Below, piece after piece: positions 6,768-15,069 of a stretch of 44,706 bases of DNA. The translations under genes and the position numbers were made by a program. Position 1 is the stretch's first letter. Every line of letters begins with the position of its first letter. Location of the stretch: NCBI GenBank assembly GCA_041859205.1, contig JBHEKU010000138.1, positions 1 to 44,706 of the forward strand, written 5' to 3'. The notes beneath the pieces are model-generated. The model was given only the letters and a program-made list of their open reading frames with translations, had not been told where the DNA came from and searched no databases. This DNA comes from JAFDZO01 sp041859205. Its GTDB lineage: Bacteria; Bacteroidota; Ignavibacteria; Tepidaquicellales; Tepidaquicellaceae.

Positions 6768-8402
6768 ATGAAAAAAATCTCAAGAAGAGATTTTGTAAAA
6801 CTTGCAGGTTCTTCAGTTGCCTTCGGAGCAATCGGCACTGCATTTCCATCCTTATTAAGCCGTGAACAAATTATTGAAGGCGCTGATAAGTACGACCACA
6901 TAGTTGTTCTAATGTTAGAAAACCGTTCGTTTGATAATATGCTCGGCTATCTGTATCAGCAAAATGAATTACCTCCGGGAGAATATTTTAACGGCGTTGC
7001 CGGAAAGAATTTTTCTAATCCTGTTACCGTCCCTGATACAACTTACTCTGTAGATAGTGTTCATGTTTATCCCGGAACTGTAATGACGGACCCAAGCCCG
7101 GACCCCGGTGAAGAATATCCGCATATTAATACTCAACTTTTTAATACTATTTTACCGGACTCTAATAAGTTCAGACATGTTGCAAATATGCAGGCGCCGT
7201 TTAATGAACCGTTTCCTCTGCCTAATCCTGCGCCGATGAACGGATTTGTCAATGATTATATCTACTATTATAAATTGTACATGGGAAGATATCCGACAGT
7301 AGATGAATTTAAAATAATAATGGCATGCTTTCCGCCATCTGCAATTCCTGTAATGAGCACTCTTGCAAAGAGTTTTGCAGTTTGTGATAACTGGCATTGC
7401 TCAGTCCCCAGCCAGACATTTTGCAACAGGACATTTTTTAATTCATCTTCTTCATGGGGATATGTTAATAATTCTCCTGCAGAGAAATGGGCTTTGAATT
7501 TTGCGCCGACTATCTATAACAGAATGCAGGATGCAAATCAGCCGTGGAAAATTTATTTTGACGTTCTTGATGTAATACCTTCGACTTTGCTTCTACACTT
7601 TTTGAAATTGAAAGATTACATAGGTAATTTTTGTACGATGGAAGGATTTTATAATGATGTAAAGAACGGAAATCTCCCCAAGTATAGTTTCATCGAACCA
7701 AGAATGCACTGGTTTCATAATGATGAACATCCACCGGATGAAGGTCCTCATCAGAATACAAATTTTCCTACCCCTTCAAATGTTTTAGCAGGGGAGCAGC
7801 TTATTCATAATATTTATACTGCGATAAGGAATTCGGACAGCAAAACAGGAAGTAATTATCAGAATACTTTGTTTATGATTACCTATGATGAGCACGGCGG
7901 ATGCTTCGACCACGTGCCGCCTAAACCTGCTGCGCCGCCGTATATAATTCCTCCTTTTCCGCATGCTTATGAAAACGGATTCAGGTTTGAACGCTCAGGA
8001 ATAAGAGTGCCTACAATACTTATATCATCTTACATAGCGGAGAAAACTATAGTGCATACTCCCTTTGAGCATACATCGGTAATAAAAACTCTGTGTGAAA
8101 AATATGGAATGCCTCATCTTACGGATAGAGATTTACTAAATCCTAATACGCTGAATTCCGTTTTTAATCTCAGCACACCAAGAAGCAGAGATAACTGGCC
8201 GGTTACCCATCCGCGGCAATTACCTGTAGATGCAGATAAGGAATATTACAGCAACGAATCTTTGACCGGCTTCCAAAGAGATTTAATGCTATTGGCAAAG
8301 GCATTGGGAAAAGTCGGCGGTTCAAATCCTGTTACTATTGCTGACGGAATAGAAATTTTAAACAGCGCAAAAAAGAATTTAGGATTAAACTTCTGCTTGT
8401 AA
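6768..8402 (+). CDS. Tat-type phosphoesterase (phospholipase C / acid phosphatase AcpA family)
   Basis: A 544-residue protein of the PF04185 phosphoesterase family, which includes non-haemolytic phospholipase C and acid phosphatase AcpA. The N-terminus carries a twin-arginine signal (SRRDFVKLAG, residues 5-14), so the enzyme is probably exported folded. Family motifs are HIVVLMLENRSFDNMLGY (ENRSFD at 51-56) and TYDEHGG at 372-378, both in the metal-binding catalytic centre. The substrate cannot be read from sequence and could be a phospholipid headgroup or another phosphoester. The gene for a T9SS-tailed protein begins only 8 bp downstream, so they are probably co-transcribed. Confidence 0.9.
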   Translation: MKKISRRDFVKLAGSSVAFGAIGTAFPSLLSREQIIEGADKYDHIVVLMLENRSFDNMLGYLYQQNELPPGEYFNGVAGKNFSNPVTVPDTTYSVDSVHVYPGTVMTDPSPDPGEEYPHINTQLFNTILPDSNKFRHVANMQAPFNEPFPLPNPAPMNGFVNDYIYYYKLYMGRYPTVDEFKIIMACFPPSAIPVMSTLAKSFAVCDNWHCSVPSQTFCNRTFFNSSSSWGYVNNSPAEKWALNFAPTIYNRMQDANQPWKIYFDVLDVIPSTLLLHFLKLKDYIGNFCTMEGFYNDVKNGNLPKYSFIEPRMHWFHNDEHPPDEGPHQNTNFPTPSNVLAGEQLIHNIYTAIRNSDSKTGSNYQNTLFMITYDEHGGCFDHVPPKPAAPPYIIPPFPHAYENGFRFERSGIRVPTILISSYIAEKTIVHTPFEHTSVIKTLCEKYGMPHLTDRDLLNPNTLNSVFNLSTPRSRDNWPVTHPRQLPVDADKEYYSNESLTGFQRDLMLLAKALGKVGGSNPVTIADGIEILNSAKKNLGLNFCL

Positions 8403-8410
8403 ATTACAAT

Positions 8411-9295
8411 ATGAAAAAATCATTCTATATAATTTTATTATCAGTAATCAGTTTATTAATTCTATCAGGAAATTCTCATGCTCAAAGATTAAAATTTTAC
8501 GAAGCATTTGATTCTCTGAATGTAGAAGAGAGAGGATGGAAATTAATAAACAATGATAACGGAGTGCAGGAGTATCCTGCCTTTTTTACAACTTTCGACT
8601 ATTATCAGTTAGGCACACTCGCGCCTCATGCCGGAAATTATTTTATAAAATTTAATTCCCTTAATGCAAATGAAAAAGGTGTAATAGATGAGTGGGTTAT
8701 ACTTCCGCAAATTACAGATATAGAAAAGTATGATACACTTTCATTCTGGTGCGGAGCAGTGGATAAAAAATATAAGGATTCAATCCGTGTTTATGTTTCA
8801 ACGACGGATAATAATATTTCCAGTTTTCAGCTGCTCGATAATTTTAAAGTCGACGGTCCGGCAGGGAACTGGCATAAAAAAAGCTACGCTTTAAAAAACT
8901 ACATAGGACAAAAAATATATTTTGCAGTTAATTACTATTTAAAAAACGGCGGACCTTATGGCTCAAGTTCCGATAATATATGGATGGGGCATTTTTCCGT
9001 TTCCAATCCTTTTGGAAAAGGTGTAGAGGCAAAGGAGTATAAGCTTGCGCAAAATTTCCCAAATCCTTTTAATCCTTCGACTGATATTACTTTCAGTATT
9101 CCGGCACCCGTTAAGGTTACTTTAAAGGTTTATGATTTATCCGGAAAAGAAGTTGCCGAGCTGGCAAATAGTGATTTTGCTGCCGGGAATTACCTTATAA
9201 CATTCAATGCCGGACAGCTTGCAAGCGGAGTATATTTTTATAAATTGAAAGCAGGCAGTTTTACAGATACGAAGAAAATGGTTCTTTTGAAGTAA
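8411..9295 (+). CDS. Choice-of-anchor J-like secreted protein with T9SS tail
   Basis: A 294-residue protein. The signal peptide ends at SHAQ (residue 25). Residues of about 30-205 look like a choice-of-anchor J or cleaved-adhesin beta-sandwich: FYEAFDSL, GWKLINNDNG, an HAGNYFIKF strand, DEWVILPQI and LSFWCGAVD. The C-terminal 75 residues form a T9SS sorting domain with QNFPNPFNPSTDI, GKEVAEL, ASGVYFYKL and TKKMVLLK. It directly follows the phosphoesterase, which suggests both act outside the cytoplasm. It could be an adhesin or an accessory binding protein. Confidence 0.85.
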   Translation: MKKSFYIILLSVISLLILSGNSHAQRLKFYEAFDSLNVEERGWKLINNDNGVQEYPAFFTTFDYYQLGTLAPHAGNYFIKFNSLNANEKGVIDEWVILPQITDIEKYDTLSFWCGAVDKKYKDSIRVYVSTTDNNISSFQLLDNFKVDGPAGNWHKKSYALKNYIGQKIYFAVNYYLKNGGPYGSSSDNIWMGHFSVSNPFGKGVEAKEYKLAQNFPNPFNPSTDITFSIPAPVKVTLKVYDLSGKEVAELANSDFAAGNYLITFNAGQLASGVYFYKLKAGSFTDTKKMVLLK

Positions 9296-9450
9296 AATGT
9301 TGTAATAAACTGATAATACTGCATTTGTTTAAAGGCAAATCAAAGGATTTTTCCATATACTTCATTATTTCCACTGAATTTAATCCCTGTAAATTGTATC
9401 TTCAAAGTTACCTTTATTAAATTTTTTATTTGGTAAATGGCGAATAATTC

Positions 9451-9524
9451 GCCCTTGTAGCTCAGGTGGATAGAGCATCAGTTTCCTAAACTGAGTGTCG
9501 GATGTTCGAGTCATCCCAAGGGCA
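9451..9524 (+). tRNA. tRNA-Arg (anticodon CCT)
   Basis: A full cloverleaf can be folded. The acceptor stem is GCCCTTG with CAAGGGC, the D stem GCTC with GAGC, and the anticodon stem TCAGT with ACTGA around loop TTCCTAA, giving anticodon CCT. The T stem is GGATG with CATCC around loop TTCGAGT. The discriminator base is A, and CCA is not encoded. It reads AGG arginine codons. Confidence 0.95.
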
Positions 9525-9532
9525 CAGCTCTA

Positions 9533-9560
9533 ATTTCAGATTTCAGATTTCAGATTTCAG
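9533..9560. repeat. Tandem heptamer, 4 copies of ATTTCAG
   Basis: Four exact ATTTCAG units (the first begins with the second A of TAATTTC) lie 8 bases after the tRNA. The unit differs from the CATAACT tract at 7-104 but has the same 7-bp period. Confidence 0.85.
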
Positions 9561-9597
9561 ATATTGTCGAAATTTTTAATCCAATTTGAAATTCATC

Positions 9598-9618
9598 ATT
9601 TGAAATTTGAAATTGAAT
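9598..9618. repeat. Short ATTTGAA heptamer repeat at an SDR start
   Basis: Two exact ATTTGAA units (9598-9611) and a partial third (ATTGAAT). The TTG start codon of the SDR gene at 9607 lies in the second unit, so the repeat supplies part of the translation start region. Confidence 0.6.
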
Positions 9619-10350
9619 AAGACAATATTAATAACAGGCGGAGCAAAAAGATTAGGAAAAGAGATTGCACTATCTCTTTCCACATTCGGGCATGATATAA
9701 TTCTTCATTACAACCGTTCAACGAAAACTGAAATTGAAGAAGTCAGTCATGAGCTTGCAAAAAATGGCTCGATAGTATTTCCGATTAAAGCAGATATCTC
9801 GAATGTAACTGAAATAAAGTCGATGTTTAAAGTTATCGGAAAAGAATTTCCGAAACTTGATGTTCTTATAAACAACGCTGCAATTTTTGAGAACTATGAT
9901 TTCTTTGATATAACTGAAAAGATATTCGATAAGTTTATAAATACGAATTTAAAGAGCGGATTTTTTTGCGCGCAGGAAGCCGCAAAGATAATGATGAAGT
10001 CAGATTTCGAGCAGGGAAAAATTATCAACATGGCATCGCTTGGCGGAATACTGAACTGGACGGGATATATGCCCTACGGAATTTCAAAAGCTGGTGTAAT
10101 AAAAATGACTTATCTGCTTGCAAAAAAACTTGCGCCGAAAATTTTAGTAAATGCAATTGCTCCCGGAACAATATGGATAGACGGCGATGAAAATGAGAAT
10201 GTGAATCCGGCTGAAACGAAGAAATACCCTATGAAAAAAATAGGCAAAGCAAAAGATATTACATCAATTATGAATTATTTAGTAAACGAAAATAAATATA
10301 TTACCGGACAGGTTATCGCAGTTGATGGCGGCAGGTCGATAATTTCTTAA
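9607..10350 (+). CDS. Short-chain dehydrogenase/reductase (SDR)
   Basis: A 247-residue classical SDR. The cofactor-binding motif TGGAKRLG (10-17), with Lys and Arg after the glycines, favours NADPH. NNAA follows in the middle, and the catalytic residues Ser144, Tyr157 and Lys161 (YGISK) are present. The late APG-x-I and GQVIAVDGG segments are typical of FabG or pteridine-reductase-like members; the substrate is not determined. No ATG is available, so it starts with TTG at 9607 or 9613, inside a short heptamer repeat. It heads a run with the LOG-family gene, yicC, gmk and rpoZ. Confidence 0.85.
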   Translation: MKLNKTILITGGAKRLGKEIALSLSTFGHDIILHYNRSTKTEIEEVSHELAKNGSIVFPIKADISNVTEIKSMFKVIGKEFPKLDVLINNAAIFENYDFFDITEKIFDKFINTNLKSGFFCAQEAAKIMMKSDFEQGKIINMASLGGILNWTGYMPYGISKAGVIKMTYLLAKKLAPKILVNAIAPGTIWIDGDENENVNPAETKKYPMKKIGKAKDITSIMNYLVNENKYITGQVIAVDGGRSIIS

Positions 10351-10362
10351 TTTAAATTTTTA

Positions 10363-11178
10363 ATGGCACGAATTGTAAAGGCACCAAAGGCATATCACAA
10401 TGCTAAATTTTTAAACTCCCCTGCAGGAAGAAGTACAAGAATTTTAACAGAGTATCTTGAACCTCTGGAGCGTTTCAAGAAATATAAAATAAATCATACA
10501 ATAGTTTTTTTCGGCTCCGCAAGAATAAAATCAAAAGAGCAGGCTGAAAAGAATTTGAGAAGGTTAAAAAAGAATAGCCCGACACCGGAGCTGCTAAAGC
10601 GAGCAGAGATGGATTTAATGATGTCGAAGTACTATGAAGATACAGTTGAAATGGCTTATCTTCTTAGCAAGTGGTCTAAGTCATTGCCAAAAGATAAAGA
10701 GTTTGTAGTTTGTTCAGGCGGCGGTCCCGGAATTATGGAAGCTGCAAATAAAGGCGCTGCTAAAGCAGATGCGTATTCGATGGGTTTAAATATTTCATTG
10801 CCCTTCGAACAGTTCCCAAATCCGTACATAAGCCCTGAGTTAAATTTTGAATTCCATTATTTCTTCATGAGGAAGTTCTGGTTTGCTTATCCAGCGAAAG
10901 CTTTGGTAATTATGCCGGGAGGATTTGGAACTCTTGATGAGCTTATGGAAATTTTAACACTTGTGCAGACACAAAAGCTTCATAAGAAAATGTTCATTGT
11001 AATTTATGGAAAAGAATTCTGGGATAAGATTATTAATCTTGAAGCATTAACAGATTACGGAATGATTTCCAAAGAGGATGTAAAGCTCTGGAAATACGTA
11101 GATACACCCCAGGAAGGATTTGAATATCTCAAATCTAAATTGACAGTAAAATATAAACTAAACAACAAGACAGTATGA
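10363..11178 (+). CDS. LOG-family / TIGR00730 Rossmann-fold protein
   Basis: A 271-residue member of the LOG (lysine decarboxylase-like, TIGR00730) family. The diagnostic motifs are GGGPGIMEAANKGA and PGGFGTLDELMEI. Characterised relatives release ribose 5-phosphate from nucleoside monophosphates (cytokinin-activating LOG, PpnN), so a nucleosidase role is likely. The N-terminal 90 residues form an extension with a FFGSARIKS segment opening the Rossmann fold. Its stop overlaps the start of yicC (ATGA). Confidence 0.85.
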   Translation: MARIVKAPKAYHNAKFLNSPAGRSTRILTEYLEPLERFKKYKINHTIVFFGSARIKSKEQAEKNLRRLKKNSPTPELLKRAEMDLMMSKYYEDTVEMAYLLSKWSKSLPKDKEFVVCSGGGPGIMEAANKGAAKADAYSMGLNISLPFEQFPNPYISPELNFEFHYFFMRKFWFAYPAKALVIMPGGFGTLDELMEILTLVQTQKLHKKMFIVIYGKEFWDKIINLEALTDYGMISKEDVKLWKYVDTPQEGFEYLKSKLTVKYKLNNKTV

Positions 11179-12056
11179 TTGTAAGCATGACGGGCTACGG
11201 AAAAGCCGAAGGTCAATATGGGGATAGAAATTACACCATAGAAATCCGTTCAGTCAATAACAAATTTTGCGAGATAACTTTTAAGTATCCGAAATTTTTA
11301 TACACAAAAGATTTTGAACTGAAAGATACAGTAAGAAAAAAAGTTTCCCGCGGAAAACTTAGCATTTACATAAGCGTCGGCACCGATAAAAATGATGAGA
11401 ATGATTTTAAAGTAGACAAGGAAAATGTAAAGACGTATTTCAATGTTCTGAAAGATATAAGAAAGACAATCGGCTCGAAAGAGAAAATTAAGCTTGAGCA
11501 TATTTTAACTTTTTCAGAATTTATAGCGAAGGATGTTACCAACGAACTTACAGATGAAGAGTTCAAATTTATTCTTGAATTATTGAATAAAGGAATAGAC
11601 GATTTAATTAGCATGAAAATCAAAGAAGGTGAAAGTCTTCGTGATGATATAATGGGCAGAGTGAAACTGATTGAAAGTGAATCAGCGATAATAGAGAAAA
11701 TATCACTTGAGAATATTAAAGATGAAAGAGATAAACTATTTGCAAAAGTTGAACTGCTTTTAGGTGATAAAAAGTTAGTTGATGAAAGCAGGGTTGAGCA
11801 GGAAGTTGTATTGCTTGCAGAGAAACTTGATATAAGTGAAGAATGTGTACGTTTAAGAAGCCATACAAAATATTTTGAAGAGTATGCAGCATCAAAAGAA
11901 CTGGCAGGAAGAAGATTGAATTTCCTTACGCAGGAAATCAATAGAGAGATTAACACGATGGCTTCAAAATCATTAAACGCAGAAATTTCCCAGAGAGTAT
12001 CCGCATTAAAAGAGGAGCTTGAAAAAATAAGGGAACAACTGCAAAACATAGAATAA
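11175..12056 (+). CDS. yicC: YicC/YloC family endoribonuclease
   Basis: A 293-residue protein starting MIVSMTGYGKAE, the hallmark of the YicC-like family. The N-terminal domain covers about residues 1-155. The C-terminal DUF1732 domain has a long charged coiled-coil stretch and the conserved RLNFLTQEINREINTMASK block near 255. E. coli YicC and B. subtilis YloC are endoribonucleases, and family members are often next to gmk, as here. It overlaps the previous gene by 4 bases (ATGA) and the next by 1 base (TAATG), indicating translational coupling. Confidence 0.92.
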   Translation: MIVSMTGYGKAEGQYGDRNYTIEIRSVNNKFCEITFKYPKFLYTKDFELKDTVRKKVSRGKLSIYISVGTDKNDENDFKVDKENVKTYFNVLKDIRKTIGSKEKIKLEHILTFSEFIAKDVTNELTDEEFKFILELLNKGIDDLISMKIKEGESLRDDIMGRVKLIESESAIIEKISLENIKDERDKLFAKVELLLGDKKLVDESRVEQEVVLLAEKLDISEECVRLRSHTKYFEEYAASKELAGRRLNFLTQEINREINTMASKSLNAEISQRVSALKEELEKIREQLQNIE

Positions 12057-12625
12057 TGCTTTTTGTTATATCAGCTCCTTCGGGCGCAGGAAAAACTACA
12101 ATAGTAAGAGAGCTTTTAAAAATTCATAATGATTTAATTTTTTCAATCTCTGCTACTACAAGAAATAAAAGAGGGAATGAAGTCCATGGGCACGATTATT
12201 TTTTTCTGAGCAAGGAAGAATTCAACAGCAAAATTAAAAATAACGAGCTTGTTGAATATGAAAATGTGTATAAAGATGATTACTACGGGACGCTGAAATC
12301 TTTTATCGATGAAAGTCTTGAAAAAGGGAAACATGTAATTTTTGATATCGATGTAAAAGGCGCGCTTTCTATAAAGAAACTATATGCAGATAAAGCTGTT
12401 CTAGTTTATATAATGCCTCCCGATGTTGAGACTTTGAAAACACGGCTGATAAACAGGGCAACAGAGAACCATGAAGATATACAAACCAGAATTAACAGGT
12501 TTGATATGGAATTAAATCAAAAAGATTTGTTCGACTACGTTGTGGTAAATGAGGAGCTCCCAACGGCAGTAAGCGAAGCAAACAATATAATTTTAAAATA
12601 TAAAAATAACTTAAAGGAGAAATAA
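12056..12625 (+). CDS. gmk: Guanylate kinase
   Basis: A 189-residue guanylate kinase, a normal length, converting GMP and ATP to GDP and ADP. The P-loop is APSGAGKTT (residues 7-15). The GMP-binding region includes SATTRNKRGNEVHGHDYFF and YGTLKSFIDE, and VIFDIDVKGALSIKK carries the conserved Asp-containing strand. It overlaps yicC by one base and is followed after 2 bases by rpoZ, the common yicC-gmk-rpoZ order. Confidence 0.96.
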   Translation: MLFVISAPSGAGKTTIVRELLKIHNDLIFSISATTRNKRGNEVHGHDYFFLSKEEFNSKIKNNELVEYENVYKDDYYGTLKSFIDESLEKGKHVIFDIDVKGALSIKKLYADKAVLVYIMPPDVETLKTRLINRATENHEDIQTRINRFDMELNQKDLFDYVVVNEELPTAVSEANNIILKYKNNLKEK

Positions 12626-12627
12626 TC

Positions 12628-12924
12628 ATGTCAATTCAAACATTAGATATCGAGAGATTTGAATCTAAGGCTCAGAATATTTACGAAGCAGTTTCAATCG
12701 CTTCTATCAGAGCAAAGCAAATCAACGATGAAGAAAAAATGGAACTCAATCAAAGACTTGAGCCAATCATCGCAAAAGAAGAAGAAGACGATACAATAAT
12801 GAATCAGGACAAGCTGAACATTTCATTGGAGTTCGAACAAAAGAACAAACCAACTATCCGCGCAATAAAGGAAATGTTGAATGACGAAATTAATTTCAGA
12901 TTCAAAGAAAGAAGCGCTGATTAA
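12628..12924 (+). CDS. rpoZ: RNA polymerase omega subunit (RpoZ/Rpb6 type)
   Basis: A 98-residue protein matching the omega subunit form of this phylum. The block ESKAQNIYEAVSIASIRAKQI contains the conserved helix that clamps the beta' C-terminus, and RAIKEMLNDEINFRF closes the protein. It helps RNA polymerase assembly. The start is set by a good ribosome binding site (AAAGGAG) 8 bases upstream, one of few in the window. It ends the gmk transcription unit, since a strong hairpin follows. Confidence 0.88.
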   Translation: MSIQTLDIERFESKAQNIYEAVSIASIRAKQINDEEKMELNQRLEPIIAKEEEDDTIMNQDKLNISLEFEQKNKPTIRAIKEMLNDEINFRFKERSAD

Positions 12925-12964
12925 AATCGGCTGAATTCGTATCTGAATTTTTTTGTATTTTTTG

Positions 12965-13007
12965 AATACTTACTTGATTACTTTCAGGTAAGTATTTCTT
13001 TTTTTAT
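12965..13007 (+). terminator. Rho-independent terminator after rpoZ
   Basis: A 13-bp stem (12965-12977 with 12984-12996, one G/T wobble) around a 6-base loop is followed by TCTTTTTTTATT. It separates the gmk-rpoZ unit from coaBC. Confidence 0.88.
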
Positions 13008-13028
13008 TCACATTCCAATCCATTCTAA

Positions 13029-14237
13029 TTGACTCTCAAAGGTAAAAAAATATTGGTTGGTGTTTCAGCGGGAATTGCAGCTTATAAAATAAGCCGCTTA
13101 GTCCGTCTTCTTGTAAAAGAAGGAGCTGAAGTGCGTGTAGTTATGACTCCCGATGCCGCTAAATTTGTTTCGCCCGTTACGTTATCTGCGCTATCTAAGA
13201 ACGATGTTATCATGAACATTTTTCCCGATGGAGAAATGAAAACTTTGAATAAAGTTGAGACACAAACATGGCATGTGAACTTAGGTATATGGGCAGATTA
13301 TTTTATCATTGCACCTGCAACTGCAAATACACTTGCAAAGATTGCCGCAGGAATGAGTGATAATTTTCTATTGGTTACTATACTTGCAACACGATGTCCG
13401 ATAGCTCTTGCCCCTACGATGGATGATGATATGTATAAGAATAAAATCACACAGAATAATATTGCAAATTTAAAATCGTATGGCTATAAGATAATTGAGC
13501 CGACAAGCGGCGAACTTGCAAGCGGATTAGTTGGTATGGGAAGAATGGCAGAGCCGGAAGTGATGCTTGAGTTTTTAAAAAATGAATTTGCAAAAAGTCA
13601 GGATTTACAAGGAAAGAAAATATTAATAACAGCAGGACCAACAAGAGAATATATAGATGCAGTCCGGTTTATAACAAATCCTTCTACGGGTAAAATGGGA
13701 TTTGCTATAGCTCAGGCAGCTAGTGAAAGAGGAGCAAATGTTACTCTAATTAGTGGACCGGTAAATTTATCGATTGATAATGTTAATAGAATTGATGTAG
13801 AAACATCGGAACAAATGTTTAATGCAGTAAAGAAGAGTATGAAAAGTAAAGATGCTATTATAATGACGGCAGCAATTGAGGATTTCAAGCCGCTGAAAAT
13901 CAGCAAGCAAAAAATTAAGAAAGAGAATTTTAAGAATAAGATAAATATCGAATGCGGACTATCAGTCGATATATTAAAATATCTCGGAGAGCAAAAAAAG
14001 AATTATAAGCTTGTAGGCTTTGCAGTTGAAACGAATAATGAAGTTGCAAATGCAAAGAGCAAACTGAAAAGAAAGAATCTGGATTTTATAGTTTTAAATA
14101 ATCCTAATGTCAAAGGCGCAGGATTCGGTACTGATACAAATGTTGCTTCGATAATTGATAATAAAGGTATAGATAAATATAAAAAGATGACTAAGCTTGA
14201 ACTGGCAAATATTATATTAGATAAATTATTCGTATAA
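13029..14237 (+). CDS. coaBC: Bifunctional phosphopantothenoylcysteine decarboxylase/synthetase CoaBC
   Basis: A 402-residue enzyme for two steps of coenzyme A synthesis. The N-terminal flavoprotein CoaC domain (to about 185) begins KKILVGVSAGIAAYK. The CoaB domain contains TAGPTREYIDAVRFITNPS and KMGFAIA. Two CoaC motifs differ from the E. coli form: PxMNxxMW is PTMDDDMY near residue 132, and the flap motif with the catalytic Cys reads SGELASGLVGMGRM, with Ser in place of Cys. I believe such variants recur in Bacteroidota-like lineages. The only start is TTG. Its stop overlaps the udg start (TAATG). Confidence 0.92.
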   Translation: MTLKGKKILVGVSAGIAAYKISRLVRLLVKEGAEVRVVMTPDAAKFVSPVTLSALSKNDVIMNIFPDGEMKTLNKVETQTWHVNLGIWADYFIIAPATANTLAKIAAGMSDNFLLVTILATRCPIALAPTMDDDMYKNKITQNNIANLKSYGYKIIEPTSGELASGLVGMGRMAEPEVMLEFLKNEFAKSQDLQGKKILITAGPTREYIDAVRFITNPSTGKMGFAIAQAASERGANVTLISGPVNLSIDNVNRIDVETSEQMFNAVKKSMKSKDAIIMTAAIEDFKPLKISKQKIKKENFKNKINIECGLSVDILKYLGEQKKNYKLVGFAVETNNEVANAKSKLKRKNLDFIVLNNPNVKGAGFGTDTNVASIIDNKGIDKYKKMTKLELANIILDKLFV

Positions 14238-15046
14238 TGTCTGAATCGATTAATGAAATATTACAGGACTTTGAAAGCTACTTAAAATTTTATAAGAAGA
14301 ATTATAATTATTTAATACAGAAGGATGAGTTAAAATCGGATAGTGTTTACGAGCTTGATGTTGAGAACGATTTCAATATTAGTGTTAAAGAAGAATTTAC
14401 AGAAAATTATACATCTCCAAAAATTGAAACTGTAGAAATACCTATGGCGAAAAAGAAAGTTGTTGAAAATGAAGACTGGAAGAATGCAAAAAATCTTTTA
14501 GAGCTTAAAGAGCTTATTAAAGATTGCAAAAAATGCCCTCTGTGGAAAACACGTACAAGTTTTGTTTTCGGAGAAGGAAATCCCAAAGCAAATCTTGTTG
14601 TAATAGGTGAAGCACCGGGGGCAGATGAAGATGAGCAGGGCAAACCGTTCGTAGGAAGAGCAGGGAAGCTGCTTACGGAAATATTAAAAGCTGTAGATTT
14701 CACAAGAGAGGAAGTTTTTATTTGTAACATTCTCAAATCAAGACCTCCTAATAACAGAAATCCTTTACCGGAGGAAATAGAAGCATGCGAGCCTTACTTG
14801 TTCAAACAGCTTGAGCTTATAAAACCGAAACTGATATTATGCGTGGGAACATTTGCAGCGCAGACATTGCTCCGTTCAAAAGAGCCGCTCGGAAAAATGA
14901 GAGGCAAGTTCCATGAGTATCAGGGGATACCTACAATGGTAACTTTCCATCCGGCAGCATTACTGAGAAATCCTAACTGGAAAAGACCAACATGGGAAGA
15001 TGTTCAGCTGCTCAGAAAAGAGTATGACAAACTTGTAAAAAAGTAA
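14237..15046 (+). CDS. Family 4 (Fe-S) uracil-DNA glycosylase
   Basis: A 269-residue protein that removes uracil from DNA. Cys97 and Cys100 (DCKKCPLW) together with the cysteines of FICNILKSRPP and EACEPYL would bind the 4Fe-4S cluster of family 4 enzymes. The catalytic region contains GEAPGADEDEQGKPFVGRAG and the later motif TFHPAALLRNP. The N-terminal 85 residues are an acidic extension absent from compact thermophile enzymes. It overlaps coaBC by one base and precedes dnaB by 23 bases, a DNA-maintenance pairing. Confidence 0.9.
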   Translation: MSESINEILQDFESYLKFYKKNYNYLIQKDELKSDSVYELDVENDFNISVKEEFTENYTSPKIETVEIPMAKKKVVENEDWKNAKNLLELKELIKDCKKCPLWKTRTSFVFGEGNPKANLVVIGEAPGADEDEQGKPFVGRAGKLLTEILKAVDFTREEVFICNILKSRPPNNRNPLPEEIEACEPYLFKQLELIKPKLILCVGTFAAQTLLRSKEPLGKMRGKFHEYQGIPTMVTFHPAALLRNPNWKRPTWEDVQLLRKEYDKLVKK

Positions 15047-15069
15047 TTATAACTTTATAGATTTTAAAA

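Noticed and set aside
11366..12049. Minus-strand open frame of 227 codons over yicC
   Set aside because: Serine/leucine/phenylalanine-rich mirror of a charged coiled-coil gene; yicC on the plus strand has all family motifs.
13029..14237. CoaBC as a degenerate pseudogene because of its motif changes
   Set aside because: The frame is full length with intact CoaB motifs and coupled to udg, and the changes look like lineage variants rather than decay.
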